Part shown: positions 38,501 to 49,535 of the stretch, piece by piece
Position numbering within the stretch: the stretch's first letter is position 1
How the letters are laid out: every line of letters begins with the position of its first letter
Source of the DNA: Guadua angustifolia
Lineage: Eukaryota > Streptophyta > Magnoliopsida > Poales > Poaceae
Direction: 5' to 3'
Length of the DNA: 64,000 nt
Assembly: GCA_036346375.1 (NCBI GenBank)
Contig: CM070501.1
Span: 52,493,326 to 52,557,325, forward strand
Position numbers and translations under genes: made by a program
The notes under the pieces: model-generated
What the model was told of the DNA's origin: nothing
The model's database searches: none
Seen by the model: the letters and a program-made list of their open reading frames with translations, nothing else

Positions 38501-41500
38501 TTGTTTATTCCAAATTCTGTTATTTTGGTTGGAATTTGCATACGAATCTAATTGCTAATATTTTTTAATTGTTATTATTACATATATTTATTTAGAGACT
38601 GTAGTTAGGAATTCATATGAAACCAAATAGCAAATTATATTTAATTTATTTTGAATTTTATTATTCAAGTATTTTACTATAGAAGTATATGGAAATCAAA
38701 TTGCAAATTTTTTTGTTATTTATATTTTGAATCTCAATTATTTTTGCTGTAATTATTATACAAATCCAATTTATTTTTAAAAATTTAATTTTGATTTGTA
38801 GTTATTTAGGGATTTTACTTTGGAATTCGTATCGAAATCAAATTGCTATTTTTATTTTATTTTTATTCCGAATTTTAGTCCTAGGCTGGAAGTTGTGTAC
38901 AAATCCAACCTCTATTTTTTTTGGATTTTCAATTTTACTTTAAATGTCATGTGCAAATAAATTTTTTATTTTATTTTATTAATTTATTCCAAAATTTAGT
39001 CATGTCTAATTAGCGTGGACTCTTTCTTTTAATCTATATAAAATGATAATTTTGCTTTATTTTTATTCTAAATTTCAGTTTGAATATAGAATTTGTATAC
39101 AAATCCAACTATTAATTTCCAATTAATTTGTATTCCAAATTTATATTTTACTTTGAAGTTTCTTGAATTTCAATTTTACTTAAAAGTTTGTATGGCAATC
39201 AAATTGCTTATTTTATTTTTTATTCCAAATTTAAGTTATCTTTTATTGTAATTGATATGGACCCTTTCTTTTAATCTATATAAAATATGTTATTTTATTT
39301 TAATTTAGGACAAATTTCAATTTTATGTTAGAATTCATATACAGATCGAACTACTAATTTTTATATTATTTTAATTTCGAATTTATTTTAATGTGAAGTT
39401 TGTATGGAAATCAAATTGCTAATTTTCTTTTATTTTTGTTCTGAATTTCAGTTATTTTTTTATATTTGACAGGGTCTTTTTCTTTTCCTCCAATTAATAT
39501 AGGATTTTCTCGCCCTTGAGAGTAAAACATGGTATCCCCTTTTGCATATGCTTTAATAATATAATAATAGATCGATTTTGAGCTCAAAGGATGATTAGAC
39601 CGTGGTGCTTTAATTAGTGATGATGTAGGCCTAGGACAATTCTATCAAGTATTTTTTTTTATGGTACACTCAGATTAATTTGAACCATCCATTGTGCTTT
39701 ATCAAGGGCTGATATTCAAATTACCTCTTGGGAGGTAACATTATCTATTGGGACTATAAAGGTTAATTACTATTGTCAATTACTATGCAGTAAACAAGGA
39801 AACAATCATGTTACCCCCTTTACACTTGTGTCGGGCCTAGGGTTACAAATCGCAGCGAGATTTCACAGTACCTCACCACGATCTTGTTCTCTGGACCCAA
39901 ACAAGATTAATCCTATCAGCCAAATTTTAAAATTCAAAAAAAATCAAATTGCTACAGTGATCTCGTTTATCTCAGCGAGATCTCGCCCTCCCCGGCCGTT
40001 ATCTCGGGTTTTAAACCCGGAATTTGATGTTTTGTACCCGAAATTGACCGAATGTAGCTCAATTAGCCTGGGAAAAGTGATCTTTAATGATAATTCGTCG
40101 AAAAACTATTTTTTGAGATATTTTAAAATTTTAGCAAAAAAATTATCAGATTTTTACAAAATTGTAGAAGAATTTTAATGCTATGAAAAATTTATTGTAC
40201 CATCCTAACAAATGTAGGATCACACTAAAAAAATTTAAAATATTTTAAGTTGATTTTTTATACTTAAAAAATAAAAAATAGAATGATCATAAATGAGGTA
40301 GTATCTGTGTTAGAATTTTATAAAATTTTCCCAGTATCATCATGACCTAAAATTTTTAGGAGAGCTTAAGAATTTCTTCAAAACCCTTTTATAAAATGTT
40401 CAAAAAATTTGACTCTGTTTTGCTTGGTCAATGAAAAATAGTAAACTCTAACATCACACGCGCTAAAGTCCGAAAAGTGTGCAGTAGCACTGTCACATTT
40501 TTTTTGGAAATTTTGTAGGTTCGATCATGATCTAAAAAATTTATGGAAACATCATGAATACTTCATGACTGTCCACAAAAAGATTCAAAATTTTTGCAGC
40601 CTTTAAGACCTCCTCTTTGCATCGTTTGTGACCTTACCACTAGGCTACTGATGATATTGCTTGACAATACCGAGGATTAGTGATACTTATATATGCTGGG
40701 GTTTTATGTTTATTTTATTCATAGGCTTACTCCAATCATTCATCATTGTATCCATTTCACTTTACTCATTCGTGTGAAGCAACCCGGCTCTGCATCGACC
40801 TCGTCGTCACCGACCCATTCCAGCGCATCTCCGGCCAACTTTCTATCTGGACATCACCGCTGTCTAGATTTTTAAAAATCCCTCGAGCCTCACCATTATC
40901 TGCAAATTTTATGGAAAGATTACTGATATGATAGAATCATGCACAAAAAATTACAAATATTTCTAACGTGATTTGTCCCATTTTCCATTCGGTTCAAAAT
41001 TGCTGGTAAGTGTTTTATTAGGACAGTAGTCATATTTGAATTTTTCACGATTCCATAGGATTCATAATTATCTAAAATTTTTATGGTAATATAATCAATG
41101 TGTTAGTGATCTCCAGAAAAATTTTCAAAATTTTTTGATAAAATTTCGACCGTATTCCAAGCCGTGAAATTTTATCGAGATCTCGGTAAAACCGGCCGAG
41201 ATCTCGGCAAAACCGGTGAGATTTCGGTTTGGACTTTTGCTAGAGAACCGGATTTGAATTCTTATTTTTGGATTTCGGCCAGAATTTATTTGAATTTTTG
41301 AGATTTTACCAAAATTTCGTTCTCCAACTAGGGATGATATATCGAGCGAAATCGAGATTTGAAACCTGGTCGGGCCAGGTTCCGTCTGCCTCGCATACCT
41401 TGGATCCGTGGACCGCATTTGGTGGACAGAGCCTCTCCCTTGAGTGAGGTGGGCGTGGTCCACAGGACCGGCACGGATCAAACGGCTCCAGGCAACCCCT

Positions 41501-44500
41501 TGAGGGATCTGGCGGCTCTCGGATGGAGGGACCTCCCTCCATGCCTGTTCTACTGGATCGAAGTTGGGGAATGGCAGGGCCACTCCCATAACAGTATTGA
41601 CATGTAGTTTGTGCATTCTTTCTCATGAAATATTTTAAATTCAAAATATAATAAAACATTAAAACCTGCGATTAATTTTTGAATTTGATATTAAAATTTC
41701 AATTTTCATACTGTAAAGAAAATACGTATAGTTTTACACTTTCAATTTACGTAGAGTTTTACTTTCAAAGTAAATTTTCTTATTTTACTCCATGGAGGCT
41801 AATCCCAAATATTGTATGTTTGAAGAAAAAAAACACCAAATACCACATAATAGTAGTGGTAGCTAGGAGTGAAACATATGATACCCATGTCATGTATAAC
41901 GGGCATTGTTCGATTTTCCGAGATTTAAGCACATGATCGATCGATGTTGCTAAGCTTTAAGGACCCATTTGGTAAAGATCAAAACCCTTGGTAAAAACGT
42001 AGAAAGACATGGTATGAGCTGAAGCAGCCATGTACAGTGGAGGATCGTACGTAGCAGGATTAGGTTCTAGCTACTTTATATTGGTATTATTGGAGTACAT
42101 GGTGCTGAACTAGTCAATTGGATTGGATTCTAGGAACACTACTCCTGGAGAATGAGCCATCCATCCAAAGTCCAGACTAGTTAAAACCATGTAGCACCAA
42201 AGAGTAAATCTCTTAATTACTACGTACTCGGACGCATGGAGAGACATGATCCTCATTTACTTGATTCGGCTGATCAACCAATGCTACGAAAGTAATTAAG
42301 CAACACAAACGGCCATGCAAAACTTCTGAGTTCCCAACGTTGCTGCCTTGTCTCGTAGGAAAAGCGCACGTCGTCGCCGCTGTCCATACCTCGCAGAGCG
42401 CAGCCACGCGGCGACGACGACGGCGCCCGGCTCTCTCCGGACACCGCGAGGTAAGCCATCGATCCGCGCGCCTCCAAAACACCGTTCTAGAGCCTCGGCT
42501 GATGATACCGACCCGCCGTGTTGATCGGAGGTACGTGCTGGATTTTAATACAGCTCCCCGATGGGCGGCGACGGCGACCTGGCGCGGCAGCAGCAGCGGG
42601 TGGCGACGCCCAAGGACTTCGTGTGCCCGATCACGAGCCAGGTATTCGACGACCCCGTCACGCTCGAGACCGGCCAGACGTACGAGCGCCGTGCCATCCA
42701 GGAGTGGCTCGACCGCGGCAACGCCACCTGCCCCATCACGCGCCAAAGACTGCACGGCCCGCAGCTGCCCAAGACCAACTACGTCCTCAAGCGCCTCATC
42801 GCCGCCTGGCGGGACCAGAACCCCGCCACGCCGACCACGCCATTCCCTGAGGCGACGGCGGCGGCGAAGATGCACCCGAGATCGATGGAGAGCCCCGCGC
42901 CGTTCAAGATCAACTCGCCGTCGCCGGACACTGCCGGCAGCCAGGCGAGCGCGCCGTCGCCGACCAGCGTCATCGCGCAGGCCTCCCTGGAGAGCGCCGT
43001 TGGCGAGCTCCGCGCCGCGGTCACCTGCCTCTGCACGTCCGAGGAGCTGGCCGAGTCGGAGAAGTCGGTCCTCAGGATCGAGCGGCTCTGGCGCGAGGCC
43101 GGCGCCGCCGAGCAGGCGTTCTTCTGCGCGCTGGCTAAGCCCGCCGTGATCAACGGCTTCGTGGAGATTCTCTTCAACTCCGTCAACCTGCAGGTCCTGC
43201 AGGTGGCCGTCTTCCTCCTCGCTGAGCTTGCTTCCCGGGACGACACCGTCGTGCAGACGCTGACCAGGGTGGACTCCGACGTGGACTGCCTGGTTGCGCT
43301 GTTCAAGAAAGGGCTACTGGAGGCCGTCGTGCTCATGTACCTCCTGTCTCCTTCGCCGGAGCAGCTCGTCGATATGGACATGGCCGACGCGCTGGTCTCC
43401 ACCATCCGGCGGGGCGACGAGGACGCGCTGAAGATGTGCGTCAAGCCGAAGGCAGCGTCAATTATCCTTCTGAGCCAGATTCTCGGGGAAGGCGGCCGGG
43501 GCAGCACGTCGTCGGTGCCGAGGTCTGCACTGGTGTCCGAGAGGTTTGTGAGGAGTGTAGCTGTGAGCTTGGAGGCTGAGCAGGTCGTGGAGAGGGTGGC
43601 TGCCGTGAGGATTCTACTGAGGTGCATCGGGGAGGACGGCCACTGCCGGAGCAGCATTGTGGAGAAGTCGGCGCTGGGCACGGTCCTCGACGCCTTCCAT
43701 GTCGTCAGCGATGCCGACAAGTTGAACATCGTGCGGTTCCTCTGTGAACTGCTCAAGCTGAAAAGGTAATCCCTGCATGCCATACCTTCTTGTGAAACGA
43801 AACGAACACTTTTACAATCTTCTAACTCGGTGTGTTTACTTCTTGATTCTACCGTTCTTTTTCAGGCGATCGACTGCAGATCTAGTTCTTCGGACGATCA
43901 AAGAGGGAGGCTCTTCCAGCACGATGCATACGCTCCTTGTGTATCTGCAGTCCACAACACCTGAGCAGAGCCCTGTGGTTGCGGGGCTACTCCTTCAGCT
44001 TGATCTTTTGGTGAGTAGTATTTCTGTAGCACATCTTCAGTTTGTAGAGTTGTTATAGCTCTTCTGAATTCTGAGCAATGCGTCTACTTACTTCGCAGGT
44101 GGAGCCGAGGAAGATAAGCATGTACCGCGAGGAAGCGGTGGATAGCCTCATTCAGTGCCTGAAGAATTCAGATTTCCCGAGGAGCCAGCTCCTTGCTGCT
44201 GAGACCATCATGAATCTCTCGGGGAAGTTCTCGTCGTCGGGGAGGCCGCTCGCTCGATCGACCCTGCTGAAGCTTGCCAGGGTGAAAGAGAGATACCGGC
44301 AGTCGCAGGAAATGGGCATTGTTCGCGGCGACGGTGAAGATGAAATGGTAGGTGCACATATATATATTTACCGAACTATCAGGCATAGAAACTTCCAAAA
44401 AAATATGATCCGTAAAACCTGCTGAATTTCCATGCAACTGCATTCCTTAGGCCATTCTCAGTGGGAGTTTCATTCTCATTAAATGATATGACACATCATC

Positions 44501-47086
44501 ATGTTTGGTGACATGGCAAGATAATTATGAAGAGAGAGATGGAGAGAGTTTCATAGGAGGTGAGAGGGTTTTATCTAGATGAAACCTGAGATACACAGTT
44601 ACCTAGACAAAATCTGATATGGCACTCTTGAAAACTGAAAAATGAAACTATGCACTGAGAATGGCCTTACATAATGTTCATTAGCAATACTGAAACAGTC
44701 ATGCACATGCGTTGGCCATTTTACAGGAGGAAGAAAAGGCTGCCTCTGATTGGGAGAGGAAAACAGCCTATGCACTAGTCAGCCATGAATTCGGGCTGGT
44801 CTTTGAGGCCCTCTCTGAGTGCCTGAAGAGCAAAAACGCAGATCTGTTAACGACGAGTCTCGTGTGCGCAACTTGGCTCGTTTACATGCTCTCCCTATTT
44901 CCTGACACCGGCGTGCTTGGGGCTGCGAGGGTCTGCCTACTACGGCAGTTTGTGCTTCTCCTCAGGTCTGCAAAGCATGGCAGCGACAGGGCCCTTGCAA
45001 TGGTGGCGTTAAGGAGTTTCATGAACGACCGTGGTTGGTTACTGTTCATCAATCTTGACACAGAAGTTGTAGACATTTTTGTCCTCTGATCTGCCAAACG
45101 TATCCAATTTCAGAGGGAATGCACGACATCACGACGTACATCAAGGATGTGCTCAAGACCCTGAGAGAGCTGAAGAAATCGTCCGGTCTCGCGTTCGAGA
45201 TGCTGAAGCTGCTGTCTGATGGCCAAGAAGCCAGCATTGTAATGCTCAATTTTCCATCGAATGCTTCATTTCACAGTTGTTTTTACAGTAGAAGAGTTAG
45301 TTTTACTGAAGAATGTTTTTCTCTTGCGGCAGGACATGTGGAATCATAAGGAGCTTAATCACGTAGACTGCAGCTCGGATGGTGAAGTCACATCAATTGT
45401 TTACTTCAAGGGTTTCATCTTCTCCGGCCACTCTGATGGAAAACTAAAGGTTTCTCTTTCAAAACTCCGTACTTATTACTCGCTGCGGTCACAAAAGAGT
45501 GAGTTTTGAACACACACGGTCCTTAAAACACTACTTTGACTACTAATTTCTTTTCTATTATAAATATATTTATAAAACCTTACACAATTATAATATTATA
45601 AAAGTATTTTTCGAGATGAATCTACACAATGTCATTTTCATATGTCCAATCTAAATATTTATAAAGGTATTGAGAACCAAAGATTACAAAGTTTGACTGC
45701 GTGTATCTCAAAACATCACTCTTTTGTGATCGGAGGGAGTAGCAGTTGTAGTTTGAGTTCCTGAAATCTGTGAAAATCGAACATCCAGGTCTGGGAGGGA
45801 AGTGAAAATATTCTTCACCTTGTCCATGAGGCTCAGGAACACACAAAAGCAATAACCAGTTTATCAGTCCTGCACTCGGAGGAGAAACTCTACAGTGGAT
45901 CACTGGACAAAACTATAAGGGTATGTTCCTTGGCAAGATCAAGGAGACAGCTACATAAAACAGAGCGTAGATTCAGAATTTAACTTGTGTTCCTACCTGA
46001 GCAGGTGTGGCAGCTCCGGGACATTCTCCGGTGCGTTGAGGTGCATGACACGAGAGATCCAGTGCAGAATCTCGCTGTCGCGAGTGCCATGGCCTGCTTC
46101 GTGCCGCAAGGCGCAGGCGTCAAGGTGATCGACCAAATGCCATGACTTTTGCTGTTTTATTCTTCAGTAGTACAATACTTGGTGTGCGAAAATATTCAGT
46201 CAGGTGGATAATCTCTCTAATGGTTTTGGCCCTTCTTTTGTGTTATTTTGCTCGTCTAGGTACTGAGCTGGAACGGGAACTACAAGCTCCTGAACCCGAA
46301 CAAGTACGTGAGGTCTATGGCGCTTGTGCACGGCAAGCTTTTCTGCGGCTGCAACGACAGTAGCATTCAGGTATAACTGCTCCTACTGCTCAATTGCCGC
46401 GAACAAGTACATCCACGTCGGAGAGAAGCAAGCAGAAACAAGCGTTGTTCTTGGTGGCAGGAAATCGATCTGGCGAGTGGAACATTGGGCGTGATCCAGT
46501 CAGGCAACAAGAGGATCTTGGGCAAGGCGAACCCGATATACTCTCTACAAGTCTACGACGGGTTGCTCTACACCGGAAGTACTCCTTTGGACGGCGCATC
46601 AGTCAAGGTACCCAAGGAAACTGAACTGTTACATGAACTGACATTTCAGCTATTTGAAATGTAAGGTTTATGACGGTTGAGTTCGGCTGCAGATATGGAA
46701 CAGCTCGAATTACAACCTCGTCGGATCGATACCGTCGTCGACGGAAGTGCGGTCGATGGTGGTCAGTGCGGACCTGATATACCTGGGCTCAAGAAATGGC
46801 GCCGTGGAGATCTGGTCGAGAGACAAGCTCACCAAGATAGGCGCTCTCCAGGCTGGCAGCGCCGGCTGCCGAGTCCAGTGCATGGCGGTCGACGACGACG
46901 GCGATGTCCTGGTCGTCGGAACGTCTGACGGCAGAATTCAGGTCAGGGTCATGTTCTATTCGCAAATGCGGGTTATTCAATTTCTGACGAAGAATTGTGA
47001 GTGAGATCAGACCTACCAAGAATGACATGTTTTTACCTTTTAGTACTCACGTTGGGTTTTTTTTTCAGGCTTGGGGATTGATTTGA
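35580..47086 (+). CDS. LIN/CERBERUS-like U-box/WD40 E3 ubiquitin ligase, 15 exons, 1358 aa
   Basis: Exons: 35580-36383, 36505-36756, 42359-42450, 42554-43765, 43866-44010, 44099-44347, 44727-45030, 45114-45238, 45333-45449, 45789-45920, 46005-46124, 46260-46370, 46461-46607, 46693-46941 and 47069-47086. All introns are GT-AG and all phases agree. It should transfer ubiquitin to substrates, recruiting an E2 through the U-box (residues about 402-473: DFVCPITSQVF, DPVTLETGQTYERRAI, TCPITRQ). The N-terminal part (FAIDPALARHELAP, LEREYEKVLDVNSKAYA) matches LIN proteins. A helical armadillo-like middle and WD40 repeats from residue 1062 follow; exon 9 encodes DMWNHKELNHVDCSS. Length is close to family norm. 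ATGG in a strong context at 35580 was preferred to an in-frame ATG at 35415. The exon 1 donor could instead be at 36366. Legume LIN acts in rhizobial and mycorrhizal infection; that role here is only inferred. Confidence 0.93.
38210..39480. repeat. Degenerate ~110-bp tandem array in LIN-like intron 2
   Basis: About ten diverged units share the order TTTTACTTTGGAATT, GTATGGAAATCAAATTGCTAA, TTTTATTTTATTTTTATTCC and AATTTCAGTT. Unit length varies around 90-130 bp. AT content is very high and there is no coding capacity. Confidence 0.65.
39830..41390. mobile_element. Possible non-autonomous DNA element in LIN-like intron 2
   Basis: The left end TCGGGCCTAGGGTTACAAATC and the right end GATTTGAAACCTGGTCGGGCC are imperfect complements, and CGAGATCTCGG-type words lie near both ends. 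The AT-rich inside resembles the foldback at 774 in style (TTTATAAAATTTTCCCAG) but is not the same sequence. No TSD or transposase was found. Confidence 0.4.
44450..44666. mobile_element. Tourist-type MITE (217 bp) in LIN-like intron 6
   Basis: The terminal inverted repeats GGCCATTCTCAGTG and CACTGAGAATGGCC are perfect complements of 14 bp. The flanking trinucleotide TTA (44447-44449 and 44667-44669) is the TSD expected for PIF/Harbinger Tourist elements. It is non-coding and the splice sites stay intact. Confidence 0.9.
45479..45739. mobile_element. Stowaway-type MITE (261 bp) in LIN-like intron 9
   Basis: Ends CTCGCTGCGGTCACAAAAGAGTG and CACTCTTTTGTGATCGGAGGGAG are near-perfect complements of the Stowaway type (CTCCCTCCGATCAC...). 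They are flanked by TA at 45477-45478 and 45740-45741, the Tc1/mariner TSD. The interior is AT-rich. Confidence 0.9.
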
Positions 47087-47154
47087 GCAGATGCAGATTA
47101 TTAGGTTCAGAGGGAAATCAAGGAATAAGTAGCTTTTCCTTGAGCTGGATGGTG

Positions 47155-47160
47155 AATAAA
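47155..47160 (+). terminator. Possible poly(A) signal of the LIN-like gene
   Basis: AATAAA lies 69 bp past the stop codon in GGTGAATAAAATGAGG. It is the only canonical signal in the short space before the Pack-MULE at 47436. Plant poly(A) signals are loose, so this is tentative. Confidence 0.45.
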
Positions 47161-47624
47161 ATGAGGAAATACAAATCACATACGTGTCTTTTTTTTTGAC
47201 ACGCTTTTGCACGACTTGCAAAGTGTACATATCGATTAAGCCTATGTTGATTGCTTCATTTCGTCAGAAACCTCATGGTCTACTGTAAGGAATATTGTCA
47301 TTTACGCAGATTTCATGAATGATATATGACCTTGGGGACTTGGGGTCATGTCTTAGTCTGCAGCCAGCGCCAAGGGCTGAGGGTCTAAACTAAAGAGCTT
47401 TAGCACAACTGAAGTTAGATAAAACACTTTTGAAAGAGAAAATGCAATCTTTGCCACTCCAAACATTGCCTCTTCAATTTTTGCCATTCTAAACATCATA
47501 ATACAATATTTGCCACTCTAGACAATTACCATTCTCATATTTGCCATTTTACCTAACTAATCTCATTTTCTCCTTTTCTAAATTAATTTGGGCACTGAAA
47601 ATGACAATTCTAGCCCTCCCTTCC

Positions 47625-48374
47625 CTAATTAAACCCGCTGGGCTGCAGCGCTGCACCTGGGCTTGAGTCATTTGGTAAATGCATATCAACAATCTCAATT
47701 TCATTACTATCATTGTGATTCAACATGGGTTGGTTATCATTTTCATGGAATTCTTTACTTCCAAGTGTGCGTGATTCTTCTTGCACTTGAACAATTTCAC
47801 TTTTGTTTCCAATTAAGGAAGCCAAATCCCTTCCATTTGGACGGCTCAAATCTTCCAACCTTCTCAAACTAATGCTGTTCTCTGGGACATGGCATGCCAC
47901 ATTTTGAATCACATCAGCTGGATCAAAGAAATTCCACGAGGAGCAAACCTCTAGTGGCAGTGACGGTGGAAAGAAAGTAGAATCGCGTCGCACTTTTTTA
48001 ACAAAGCTAGTCTCACTCAGGTTGACAGTCACTGTCAAGGGAGTGATTACTGCTGCCCTCATGTGACTAACATCAGAAGGACGGGGTTTTGATAGTGCTG
48101 GAAAGTTAGCATTGTTTGCAGGTGGCAATGCGGATAGTGAAGCATAAGAAGAGCGAGCAGACTTCTCTGGATTACCATCATGGTGTGACTCCACAAACCG
48201 CCTCAAAGCAACGCCAACATTGCTCAGAGATTGCTCATAGGACAGCTGAGCAACCGAAAGGGCATACCTAGAATCAATTGCGATCCTTGCAGAGTGACAA
48301 TGGAGTGTCACAGTCTTGCTTCGAGACAGATGAACCCATGGTTCACTTCCTGAGAACAAAAGGTGACTTAACAA
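47625..48374 (-). pseudogene. Captured NRG2/DUF630-DUF632 gene fragment in the Pack-MULE
   Basis: A 249-codon minus-strand frame contains SRYALSVAQLSYEQSLSNVG and ALRRFVESHHDG, the C-terminal half of the DUF630 motif of NRG2-like plant proteins. A Ser/Pro-rich stretch with SYASLSALPPANNANFPAL follows, then SSWNFFDPADVIQNVACH. The usual N-terminal MGC myristoylation-type start and the whole DUF632 region are missing. The last codons run into the left inverted arm. It is most likely a transduplicated fragment. Because the frame is open over 249 codons, a chimeric transcript cannot be excluded; no own promoter is evident. Confidence 0.8.
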
Positions 48375-48440
48375 AGGAACTCGCTATTTGCATGCCCAGG
48401 GAATTCTTGTTTCTTAACAAAGGAACTCGCTATTTGCATT
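48370..48440. repeat. 25-bp direct repeat inside the Pack-MULE
   Basis: The stretch TTAACAAAGGAACTCGCTATTTGCAT occurs near 48368 and again near 48414, separated by about 20 bp. It may mark the junction where the captured fragment was joined. Confidence 0.7.
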
Positions 48441-48840
48441 CATCCTCTAGACTACACACAGCCAGACACCGCCAATCTATGACATGCACATGGAGATAAC
48501 CATAGCGATGTGTTTAATAGCAAGTGAAATTGGTGGGGTGGGCAGCGGTGATCGCGCCCGTTTGCCTCCCCTCAACGTGGTCACGCCCCCTGCCTCCCAC
48601 GATTTCTAGTGGATCTCTTTCCAGTGCCGTCCTGTTTAATTAGGGAAGGGAGGCTAGCATCGTCATTTCTAGTGCCCAAATTAATTTAGAAAAGGAGAAA
48701 ATGAGATTAGTTAAGCAAAATGGTAAATATAAGAGTAGTAATTGTCTAGAGTGGCAAATATTGTATTATGATGTTTAGAATGGCAAAAATTGAAGAGGCA
48801 ATGTTTGGAGTGGCAAAGATTGCATTTTCTCCTTTTGAAA

Positions 48841-49535
48841 GTACTAAAAAAAATTCTTCCGTTTTTGGTACATACGAACATTGGAATTCCGTTATCGTGA
48901 TGAATAAAGCTTTTTAATATTACTTTTGAGAATATCTATATGGATAAGAACGATTGGAGAAATTCAAGACACCTACTTTGCTTTAAGGGTAAGAAAATCC
49001 CAGAATAATCCTAAAAATGAAAAAAAAATCTTACAAATTCTCGTATTAATCGAAAGAAAAGAGAATGATCTCCTCCACTTATTTGGTAGAGCCAGATTAT
49101 AACGGTGTAGATTAATCGTATATAGATTTTAGAGTTATATAACAAATACAATTATATTTCAATTATAGAAAGTAGAGTTGTATATCAAAAGAAACTGTAT
49201 TATAATATTAGCCACGCAGTTGCATGAGTAAATCTACTGGTTTAGCTAAACAACTGAAACTATTTCTCTAAGAAATATTCGAACATGTTCTCTTGCGATG
49301 GAAAGGGCATCATGCTTGTGAAAATACCGCAAAATCTTGGTCAATGAACTGCACATGATTGCTGTCATTAATGGTTGTGCTTATAGTTTCAAAACCACTT
49401 TGTGAAAGACTATGTGGAAGTCTATCCAGATTTGTGATGAGTTATTGACAGTATTTGAGCATGTGGTACTCAAGTTTGAATTTGTTTTGAATTCCAATTT
49501 AAATTTGAAGCAATTTAAGGTGCTATCAAGTCATG
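48841..49535. other. AT-rich spacer, no gene seen
   Basis: AT-rich DNA between the Pack-MULE and the GGTAGT repeat. No coding frame of a known family is present. Confidence 0.35.

Larger units (their letters stand above)
36757..42358 (+). other. Intron 2 of the LIN-like gene (5.6 kb)
   Basis: It begins GTCTGTGC after AAAGAG and ends TGTCTCGTAG. It is far longer than the other 13 introns (about 80-380 bp). It is filled with AT-rich DNA, a degenerate tandem array (38210-39480) and an element-like block (39830-41390). No exon of another gene was found inside. The phase-0 junction with exon 3 supports the splice. Confidence 0.75.
47427..48840. mobile_element. Pack-MULE (47436-48831) with perfect 9-bp TSD
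   Basis: The element spans 1,396 bp. Its ends are GAGAAAATGCAATCTTTGCC and the complement GGCAAAGATTGCATTTTCTC. The inverted arms extend about 200 bp (47436-47640 and 48610-48831) with few mismatches. CTTTTGAAA is duplicated exactly at 47427-47435 and 48832-48840, which is diagnostic for Mutator-like elements. Between the arms is a host gene fragment (see the pseudogene at 47625-48374) and no transposase. The element sits 350 bp downstream of the LIN-like stop codon. Confidence 0.93.

Noticed and set aside
42340..43149. Long Arg/Pro-rich + frame and long minus frames over the U-box exon
   Set aside because: Shadows of the GC-rich real exon in other frames; no family similarity.
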